Positions 48,155 through 54,692 of a stretch of DNA of 64,000 bases are shown here, piece after piece; positions within the stretch are counted from its first letter, which is position 1, and each line of letters opens with the position of its first letter. The stretch lies in contig CAYLYQ010000003.1 of NCBI GenBank assembly GCA_964388105.1, positions 10,766 to 74,765 on the forward strand. The letters are read 5' to 3'. The notes beneath the pieces were generated by a model, which did not search any database, had not been told where the DNA came from, and saw nothing but the letters and a program-made list of their open reading frames with translations. The DNA comes from ZC4RG35 sp964388105 (GTDB lineage Bacteria > Actinomycetota > Acidimicrobiia > Spongiisociales > ZC4RG35). The position numbers were made by a program, and so were the translations under genes.

Positions 48155-48675
48155 GAGTCGAGCTCGGCCCGGTAGCGGACGTAGTCGTCCTCACCGAAAC
48201 ACACGAAGAGCACGCGGCCCAAAGAATCGGGATGCCGGCCCACCCAAGCCCGCGTCTCACCGACGGCAATCGAGCAGGCGAGATCCTTGGGGAACCCGTA
48301 GACGCCTGTGGAGATGGCCGGGAAGGAAACCGCGCGGCAGCCCTCGGCGGCCGCCAGGTCGAGACTGTTCCGGTAACAGCCGGCCAGGAGCTCTGTCGCC
48401 TCACCCTCGTCCACCCGCCCCCAGATCGGGCCGACGGTGTGGATCACGAGGCGGGCCGGAAGACGCCCGGCGCCGGTCGCCACCGCTTCACCCGTCCGGA
48501 GGAGACCGCGATCCGCCACTATCCGACGACACTCCTCCAGGATCGAGGGCCCACCGGCGGCGTGGATGGCGCCATCGACTCCACCGCCCCCGGCGAGCCT
48601 CGAGTTGGCGGCGTTGACGATGGCGTCGACCTCGATCTTCGTGATGTCACCAAGCACGGCCGAGAGCTCAGTCAT
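48151..48675 (-). CDS. Macrodomain ADP-ribose hydrolase (YmdB-like)
   Basis: This 174-residue protein is one macrodomain: GDITKIEVDAIVNAANSRLA, GGGGVDGAIHAAGG, and SFPAISTGVYGFPKDLA. The NAAN and GGVDGAI motifs are those of MacroD-type O-acetyl-ADP-ribose deacetylases that also remove mono-ADP-ribose from proteins. It starts 16 bases after the hemerythrin gene on the same strand, so it is probably the last gene of that operon. Coupling of ADP-ribose removal to a hemerythrin operon is unusual. Confidence 0.92.
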   Translation of the reverse strand: MTELSAVLGDITKIEVDAIVNAANSRLAGGGGVDGAIHAAGGPSILEECRRIVADRGLLRTGEAVATGAGRLPARLVIHTVGPIWGRVDEGEATELLAGCYRNSLDLAAAEGCRAVSFPAISTGVYGFPKDLACSIAVGETRAWVGRHPDSLGRVLFVCFGEDDYVRYRAELDS

Positions 48676-48691
48676 GGATGCCGGCGCACCA

Positions 48692-49126
48692 CTAAGGCGA
48701 CAGGAGGGAGCGCTGTCGCTCCAGAGGACGAAGCTCGGGGGACAGGTATCTGGCGACTACGGGGAACAGGTCGTACTCCTCGACTGCGATGTGGTGATAC
48801 AACTCGTCGAGGACCTCCTCCAGCTCGTTCGAGCCCATGGGACCAGGCTCGGAGAGGACACCGTCGAACCTACGGTGATCGGCTTCGAGGTCATCGATGT
48901 ACTCGTTGCGCAACCCCATCTCGTCGGCCACCTTGAACACGCCCGCCTCCTCCCTCTGCACGTGGGGTATGACGAGCTCTCTCAGTCTCGCGGCGGCGCC
49001 GGCAACGGTCTCGGTCCCGGCCTCCACTTCGGCAAGCACCTGATCCGCCAGCGCCACGATGGAGTCGTGCTCGGCGCCCAGCCTCCCGATCTCCGGATTG
49101 TCGCGGCATCCGCAGTGTTCACACAT
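48692..49126 (-). CDS. Hemerythrin-domain protein of the MCEHCGC type
   Basis: This 144-residue protein starts with MCEHCGC, a cysteine-rich opening shared by a class of bacterial hemerythrins linked with NO and redox response. Likely di-iron ligands are H20, H55, E59 or E60, H84, H111 or H112, and E116 or E117 (AEHDS, PHVQREE, EADHRRF, YHHIAVEEYDLFP). The ATG at 49126 is eight bases after the upstream stop. The protein probably binds O2 or NO, or repairs iron sites; which one is inference. Confidence 0.9.
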   Translation of the reverse strand: MCEHCGCRDNPEIGRLGAEHDSIVALADQVLAEVEAGTETVAGAAARLRELVIPHVQREEAGVFKVADEMGLRNEYIDDLEADHRRFDGVLSEPGPMGSNELEEVLDELYHHIAVEEYDLFPVVARYLSPELRPLERQRSLLSP

Positions 49127-49134
49127 GTCTCTCC

Positions 49135-49458
49135 TCAGATTCGTAATTTCTTCCCGAAGCCCAGCGTCTGCGCGGCACGCGGAGCCATGCGATCCGGCGT
49201 CCATGGCGGCTCCCACACGATCTCGACGCGCACCGGATACTGCGGGAGCGATCGGGCGACCGCCTGACGGGCCTCGGCGGGAAGCGAGTCGGATACCGGA
49301 CAGCCGGGTGTGGTCAGGGTCATGTCGATCTCGATCCCGTCGTCGGGGTCGAACCTGACGTCGTAGACCAGGCCGAGGCTGACGATGTCGACTGCGAGCT
49401 CGGGATCCCAGACGCCCGAGAGCGCCTCGTGGACCGCATCGATGACCTGCTGGCTCAT
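49135..49458 (-). CDS. DUF59 / MIP18-family Fe-S assembly factor
   Basis: This 107-residue protein shows ALSGVWDPELAVDIVSLGLVYDV and TLTTPGCPVSDSLPAEARQAV, the two conserved blocks of the SufT/PaaD/MIP18 group. The cysteine in TTPGCP is kept. Family members help mature Fe-S proteins. The ATG overlaps the stop of the upstream membrane-protein gene by four bases; the frame continuing to 50502 lies antisense within that gene and is not real. Confidence 0.93.
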   Translation of the reverse strand: MSQQVIDAVHEALSGVWDPELAVDIVSLGLVYDVRFDPDDGIEIDMTLTTPGCPVSDSLPAEARQAVARSLPQYPVRVEIVWEPPWTPDRMAPRAAQTLGFGKKLRI

Positions 49459-50780
49459 GGCTTCCTCCCGAGTGGCGCCGGCGCCGGGCTCGCTGGGGGT
49501 GCGGCGGCCACCAGCCGGGGGCCCAATGCGAGGTTCAGTCCAGCGACGAGCCCGGCGATTCCAATGGACGCGCCGCCGATCGCCGCCGGGCCGGTTTGCC
49601 CCAGGATCATCCCCGCCAGCACCGACCCGAAGCCTCCGGCCAGGAGGACCAGTGTCGCCCATGCCGGGGGGCGCCGGTAGAGATCGCCGAAGAGGAGCGG
49701 GCGGCCCGACTCGTGGTACTGGACACCTCGGGCCCGCATCCGGGTGTAGACGATGAACGGGACGATCTTGTGGCTGTGCCCGGCGACGGCCAGGGTGAGC
49801 CAGGCGATCAGGGACCCCACCTCCACTCCCACCAGGATCATCCTGGTCGCCGTGTCGACCCCCAGGAATGCGGCCAGGAGGCCGAACACGACCCCGTTGA
49901 GGAGAAAGAGGGTGGAGACCGCCAGGTAGGCGTGGAGCATCTCCAATGGCCGCCGGCGGAGCCGGACGCTGGAGACGAGCGAGGTGAGGTGGGCGCCGAG
50001 CCCGATGAGCACCAGCGCTCCCCCCATCCAGGCCGCCCAATCGGCGGCGAAGAGGAGACCCAGAGCGAGAGGCAGGGTGCCGGCGCCGAGGGCGAGCACG
50101 GCCACCCTCCCCGATCGGGCGTGCGGCCGGTGGGCCAGGAGGAACATCGGCCACAGTTTCTCGGCCACCGCGACATAGGTGAGCCCGAGCCAGCCGAAGA
50201 GCCCGAGATGGGCGTGGGCCAGCACCCGATTGGGCAGAAGGGGAAACCAGCCGGCGCGCCGGTTGAGGACGTACACCAACCCGAAGGCGACGGTCAGCAC
50301 CAGGTAGCTGACCGAGATGCGCAGACCGAGGACCGGAACTCCACCGGTGCGAGACGAGAGCGGCCCGGAGAGGTTCCAGGCGACCAGCAGTGCCGAGGCG
50401 GACCCGGAGAGGCCGCCCGCCAGGATCATCCACTCCGGCCCGTGCGCGAACCCGTTGGGAAGCAGCCAACCCGCGGCGACCATGGTCACCATGGCAATCC
50501 AAGCCGCGCTCACCGACCGGAGTCGCCGGTTGGACACCACCGGGCCGAACTGATGCAAAGCGCCGAGGACGGCGACGGTGAGGAAGGCGAGCACGCCCAT
50601 GTGAACCGCAGCCACGGCACCGGGATGGTTGGGCACCGTCACGAGCTTGTCGGCCGCGAACCAGGCGACGAACCCGAAGCCGAAGAGCCCCAGAGCCGCC
50701 GCCGCGAGGAAGGACAGCGGGACCGGCGGAGGCGGCGTCATGGCAACGGGGCCGCCCGGGCTCATGGGGTTGCCAGTCAT
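49455..50780 (-). CDS. Polytopic heme-copper-oxidase/NnrS-like membrane protein
   Basis: This 441-residue protein has about twelve helices. Conserved-looking intramembrane histidines include AVHMGVLAFLTVAVLGALHQFG, NRVLAHAHLGLFGWLGLTYV, MLHAYLAV and AGHSHKIVPFIVYTR. The HAH-L-FGW and H-HKIVPF patterns resemble subunit I of heme-copper oxidases/NO reductases and NnrS-like heme-copper proteins. The set of six canonical ligands is not complete by eye, so a respiratory function is not proven. It is first gene of the operon with DUF59, hemerythrin and macrodomain genes, opposite DUF2249 and a SufR-like regulator. Confidence 0.65.
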   Translation of the reverse strand: MTGNPMSPGGPVAMTPPPPVPLSFLAAAALGLFGFGFVAWFAADKLVTVPNHPGAVAAVHMGVLAFLTVAVLGALHQFGPVVSNRRLRSVSAAWIAMVTMVAAGWLLPNGFAHGPEWMILAGGLSGSASALLVAWNLSGPLSSRTGGVPVLGLRISVSYLVLTVAFGLVYVLNRRAGWFPLLPNRVLAHAHLGLFGWLGLTYVAVAEKLWPMFLLAHRPHARSGRVAVLALGAGTLPLALGLLFAADWAAWMGGALVLIGLGAHLTSLVSSVRLRRRPLEMLHAYLAVSTLFLLNGVVFGLLAAFLGVDTATRMILVGVEVGSLIAWLTLAVAGHSHKIVPFIVYTRMRARGVQYHESGRPLLFGDLYRRPPAWATLVLLAGGFGSVLAGMILGQTGPAAIGGASIGIAGLVAGLNLALGPRLVAAAPPASPAPAPLGRKP

Positions 50781-50804
50781 TTTTTCTAGTCTATGCTAGA
50801 GAAA
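50781..50804. promoter_or_regulatory. 24-bp inverted repeat in the divergent promoter region
   Basis: TTTTTCTAG (50781-50789), six-base spacer, CTAGAGAAA (50796-50804): nine-base arms with one mismatch and a perfect TCTAG/CTAGA core. It is the only strong dyad in the 64 bases between divergent starts at 50780 and 50845, so it is the best candidate binding site for the SufR-like regulator encoded next door. Confidence 0.6.
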
Positions 50805-50844
50805 TCAAGAGTCAAAAGGGTCGTAGGACCCCAAGGAGGCCAGG

Positions 50845-51285
50845 ATGACCATCGATCTCGACGTCCGGGAGATGATCCCCCGCGATCGTCACAGCACCAT
50901 CTTCGACATGCTCGGCGACCTCGAGCCCGGCGGAACCCTGCGCTTGATCAACGATCACGACCCCGTTCCCCTCCGTTACCAGCTCGATGCGGAGCGCCCG
51001 GATCACTATCGCTGGAACTACGTCGAGTCAGGTCCCGAGCGCTGGGTCGTCGACATCACCAGCCGCGCCCGTGTCTTCGACGCCCGCCCGGTCCTCGCCA
51101 CGGGTGGCGAGCCCTTCGGAGCGATCATGGAGTCCGTCGCTGAGCTCGGTGAAGACGAGATCTTCGTCCTCTACGCCCCGTTCGACCCGGTTCCCCTCGA
51201 AGGAGTGCTCTCCGAGCAGGGGTTCCGGTACGTCGTCGATCGGATCGACGACGAGAACTGGAGAGTCATCTTCCTCCGTCAATGA
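50845..51285 (+). CDS. DUF2249-domain protein
   Basis: This 146-residue protein starts after CAAGGAGG. DUF2249 is recognised by LDVREMIPRDRHSTIFDMLGDL and GGTLRLINDHDPVPLRYQLD (the NDHDP-PLxxQ motif is diagnostic). A second small domain (about 80-146, FDARPVLATGGEPFGAIMES) may be a degenerate repeat, since DUF2249 is TusA/SirA-like. In denitrifiers DUF2249 is often fused to or beside hemerythrin and NO-response genes. It overlaps the regulator gene by four bases (ATGA). Confidence 0.9.
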   Translation: MTIDLDVREMIPRDRHSTIFDMLGDLEPGGTLRLINDHDPVPLRYQLDAERPDHYRWNYVESGPERWVVDITSRARVFDARPVLATGGEPFGAIMESVAELGEDEIFVLYAPFDPVPLEGVLSEQGFRYVVDRIDDENWRVIFLRQ

Positions 51286-51929
51286 GCAACTCCCTCCAGC
51301 AGCAGGCCCGCGCCCTCGGCGACCCCACACGCCACCGCATCTTCATGCGGCTGATGGATGGCGGGCCTGCCGGAGTATCCGACCTGACCGAACACACGGG
51401 GCTGAACCACAATGCGGTCCGCCAACACCTCTCCAAACTCGTCACCGCGGGCCTGGTGATCAGGCGCAACCAGCAGCCGGCGGGCCGGGGACGACCCCGT
51501 CAGCTGTTCGAGATCAACCCGATCGCCGGCGAGAAGTGGGGCGCCGGCGGGCCATACGAGCGCCTCAGCCTGATGCTGATCGAGATGCTCCGAACCGGTG
51601 ACTCGGCCGTCGAGGTCGGGAGACGGGAAGGCACCAAGTCCACTCAGAGGGCGGCGGGAAGCGACCCCGTGTCCCTGCTCCAGTCCTCCGTCGCCGACGG
51701 GGGGTTCGAGCCCGAAGTCACCGTTGAAGGTGACGAGGCGGTGTTCACCCTTCGCAACTGCCCCTTCGTCGGAGCAGCAGCTGCCGACCCGGCGACGATA
51801 TGCAGTCTCCACCTCGGAATCGCCCAAGGCCTCGCGTCCCAGCACGAGGGCGTCTCCGTCGAAGCGCTGGAGCCGCGCGACCCCAGACGGGCCGGATGCA
51901 TCCTGCGTTTCGGCCTCCAAGCCTCCTAG
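51282..51929 (+). CDS. SufR-like ArsR-fold regulator with three cysteines
   Basis: This 215-residue protein has an N-terminal winged helix (ALGDPTRHRIFMRLMDGGPA, HNAVRQHLSKLVTAGLV) and a C-terminal domain with C160 (LRNCPFVG), C174 (ICSLHLGIAQG) and C206 (RAGCILRF). The NCPF/CxLHxG pattern is that of SufR-like Fe-S regulators (the Rv1460 group in mycobacteria), whose cluster responds to oxidative or nitrosative stress. I infer that it controls the divergent operon and its own gene through the dyad at 50781. Confidence 0.85.
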   Translation: MSNSLQQQARALGDPTRHRIFMRLMDGGPAGVSDLTEHTGLNHNAVRQHLSKLVTAGLVIRRNQQPAGRGRPRQLFEINPIAGEKWGAGGPYERLSLMLIEMLRTGDSAVEVGRREGTKSTQRAAGSDPVSLLQSSVADGGFEPEVTVEGDEAVFTLRNCPFVGAAAADPATICSLHLGIAQGLASQHEGVSVEALEPRDPRRAGCILRFGLQAS

Positions 51930-51984
51930 GCCGGAGATCACAAAAGCCCCGGACACCTGCTACACCAACGCCGTGATACGCGAC

Positions 51985-54642
51985 ATGGCGACCGAAACCG
52001 GCGGCGACCACGGACGCCGGCAAACCGTCACCTACCTGTTCGCTGATCTCGCCGGCTCGACCGTTCTCGCCCGCAGCCTCGGCGACGCGTTTCCCGCGCT
52101 CCTCAGGCTCTTTCACGAGACCGTGCGAGAGACGGTCGAGGCCCACGCCGGGCGCGTGGAGCGCACCGAGGGCGACCTCCTGCGATGCGAGTTCGGCGAT
52201 CCCGCTCAGGCACTGCGGGCCGCCCATGACATCGCCATGGCGATGGCTGCCGAGTCGTGGCCTGAGGGCTCCAACCCGCAATGTCGCATCGGGATTCACA
52301 CCGGCTCCGGCCTCGAGGACGCCGACACGCAAAGGGCCCGGGGAGTCGGAGAGGCGGCGCAGGCCGGGCAGGTGCTGTTGTCCGAAGCGACTGCGAGGTT
52401 GGTCGAGGAAGAGGCCAGGAACCTGGGCTGGCCACTCGTGGCCCTGGGCAGCTACGGCGTCGGCGACCATGGCGAGACCGAGAGGCTCGTGCGAGTCGAT
52501 TTCCCGGACGTGGCCGCGGCCCCCTCGCGCCCACGAGCCCGCCCTCGGTCGGGATCTCGGATTCCCAGCCCCCCTTCCGGCATCGTCGGACGGGCCGACG
52601 ACCTCGCCGGTGCGGCCGAATTGCTGCTTCGGGACGGGGTCCGGCTGGTGACCATCACCGGGCCGGGCGGCACGGGGAAGACCCGCTTGTCCATCGAGCT
52701 GGCCCGTCGATTGGAGAGCAAGTTCCCCGACGGTGCCGTGTTCGTGGAGCTCGCAGGCGCCAGCGACCCCGACCAGCTGCTGGTCGCCGTCGCCCGGTCT
52801 CTCGGGATCTTCGAGGGCCCAAACCGCACGGTGATCGAGGCTCTCGCCACCGTGGCGGGCGACGCCCGGCTTCTCCTCGTGCTGGACAACACCGAGCAGA
52901 TCACGGACGCCGCAAGAGCCGTCGGCCAGGTCATCGACACACTGACTGCGGCCAAGGTGCTCGTCACCAGCCGGTCTCCGCTCCGCTCGTCATGGGAGCA
53001 CGAGTACCCGCTCTCCCCCCTCACCGTGCCCTCGAGCTCGGCGAGCCACGACGAGATCCTCGCCTCGGAGGCGGTGACACTTCTGATGGAGCGGGCATCC
53101 GGCGTTCGCCCCGGGTTCTCCCTGACGCCTGCCAACGAAGCCGCCATCGCCGAGATCACCCGGCAGCTCGACGGCCTGCCCCTGGCGATCGAGCTGGCCG
53201 CCACCCGGTTGCGGGTCCTCACGCCCGAGATGCTCCTGCAACGACTCGAGGACCGCCTCGGCATGCTGGACAAGGGCCCCGCCGACGCCCCCGAGCGTCA
53301 CCGGACACTCCGGGCAGCGATCCAATGGAGCCATGACATGCTCGACGAGAGCGAGCGAGTCCTCTTCCGCCGCCTCGGTGTGTTCTCGGGAGGGTTCCAA
53401 CTGGACGCGGCTTCGGCGGTCTGCGGAGGAGACGCCACCGTCGACGTCCTCGCGACCCTCGAGGATCTGGTGGCGAAGTCGCTGGTGGTGTTCGCCGTCG
53501 AGCCGGACGGAGAGCCGCGCTACCGCCTGCTCGAGACACTGCGCGAGTTCGCCCTGGAGCAGCTGAGAGAATCGGGCGAAGAGCCGCTCATCCGCCAGCG
53601 CCACCTCGACTGGTGTTACCGGCTCGCCGGTCGCATCGAGAACGAGCTCGCCACCCCTCTGTTCCCCCACCTCCTGGACGAACTGGAGCGGGAGCGACTC
53701 AACCTGCAGGCAGCGTTCTCGTGGTGCCTCGAAACCGGCACCGACATCGAGAAGGCCCTCGTGATCTCTGGTCGGCTCCCCCTGTTCTGGGACACGCGCG
53801 GTTTCGTCAACGAGGGCCTCGAGTGGAGCCAAAGGCTCCTCGACGCCGGCAGACCCGAACCAAGCCCGGGGCGGGCAACCACCTACTCGACCGTGGGCTG
53901 GCTCGCCATGCTCGCCGGTGACCCCGAACGCTCGATGGAGGCACTCGCCGTGGCCGACGACATGTGGAGGCAGCTCGGGGACCGGGCCGGCCTGAGCCGC
54001 TCTCTCGCCATGCGGGGCATGTCGACCTACAACGTCGGCTTGCTCGACGAAGCCGAGGGCCAGTTCGATGAAGCAGTCTCCATCGCCCGCCAATACCCGG
54101 AGATGGAATGGATCGCCGAGGCTTGGTGTCCTTACGGGACGGCTCACATCGCCCTGGCCCGCGGCGATCTGCCGACCACGCTGCAGATGCTCAACCAGGT
54201 GCTCGACTACTCGAAGACCCGCGGCCTCACCTGGGGCGTGGGGCATGCCCAACTCAGCCTCGGCGTGCTCGCACTGATGGGCGGTGACCTCGGCCAGGCG
54301 GCACAGCGACTCTCGGAGAGCCTGGCAGTCCGAACCGAGCTTCGCGACGCCAGGGGTATCTGCGACTGTCTGGGCATCATGGCCGTGCTCGCTTCGAGTG
54401 CGGGCGAACCGCGCCTCACGGCGGTGCTGTTGGGAGCGGCCGAGATGAGGAGAGAAGCCTCAGGCCACAGGCCGGTCCCCTGGCAACAGCCCCTCCTCGA
54501 AGGTGCCTCCGAAAGTGCCGCCCGTGCCCTGGGGGACGGATTCCCGGAAGCCTTCGCCGAGGGCCGGGCGATGCCGCCCGACGAAGCCGTCCGATTCGCC
54601 GTCGAGAGAGTCGGGGCGTTGACGGCGGCGGCCACACACTGA
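51985..54642 (+). CDS. STAND ATPase with degenerate adenylate-cyclase domain and TPR-like repeats
   Basis: The protein has 885 residues. The N-terminal class III cyclase-like domain (1-175) shows TYLFADLAGSTVLARS and RVERTEGDLLRCEFGD, but the segment that normally carries the catalytic asparagine and arginine (VNRAAR) is missing. A NB-ARC/STAND ATPase follows: Walker A TGPGGTGKTRLS (about 226), LLLVLDNTE (Walker B), VLVTSRSPLR and RQLDGLPLAIELAATRLR. The last 300 residues are TPR-like helical repeats. There is no C-terminal HTH. These proteins are common in Actinobacteria; the cue is unknown. The ATG at 51985 is chosen; GTG 51973 is an alternative. Confidence 0.88.
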   Translation: MATETGGDHGRRQTVTYLFADLAGSTVLARSLGDAFPALLRLFHETVRETVEAHAGRVERTEGDLLRCEFGDPAQALRAAHDIAMAMAAESWPEGSNPQCRIGIHTGSGLEDADTQRARGVGEAAQAGQVLLSEATARLVEEEARNLGWPLVALGSYGVGDHGETERLVRVDFPDVAAAPSRPRARPRSGSRIPSPPSGIVGRADDLAGAAELLLRDGVRLVTITGPGGTGKTRLSIELARRLESKFPDGAVFVELAGASDPDQLLVAVARSLGIFEGPNRTVIEALATVAGDARLLLVLDNTEQITDAARAVGQVIDTLTAAKVLVTSRSPLRSSWEHEYPLSPLTVPSSSASHDEILASEAVTLLMERASGVRPGFSLTPANEAAIAEITRQLDGLPLAIELAATRLRVLTPEMLLQRLEDRLGMLDKGPADAPERHRTLRAAIQWSHDMLDESERVLFRRLGVFSGGFQLDAASAVCGGDATVDVLATLEDLVAKSLVVFAVEPDGEPRYRLLETLREFALEQLRESGEEPLIRQRHLDWCYRLAGRIENELATPLFPHLLDELERERLNLQAAFSWCLETGTDIEKALVISGRLPLFWDTRGFVNEGLEWSQRLLDAGRPEPSPGRATTYSTVGWLAMLAGDPERSMEALAVADDMWRQLGDRAGLSRSLAMRGMSTYNVGLLDEAEGQFDEAVSIARQYPEMEWIAEAWCPYGTAHIALARGDLPTTLQMLNQVLDYSKTRGLTWGVGHAQLSLGVLALMGGDLGQAAQRLSESLAVRTELRDARGICDCLGIMAVLASSAGEPRLTAVLLGAAEMRREASGHRPVPWQQPLLEGASESAARALGDGFPEAFAEGRAMPPDEAVRFAVERVGALTAAATH

Positions 54643-54692
54643 GGCCATCGCGGCCGCGTTCGCCGGTCAACGGCGATTACAAATGCGGCTCG

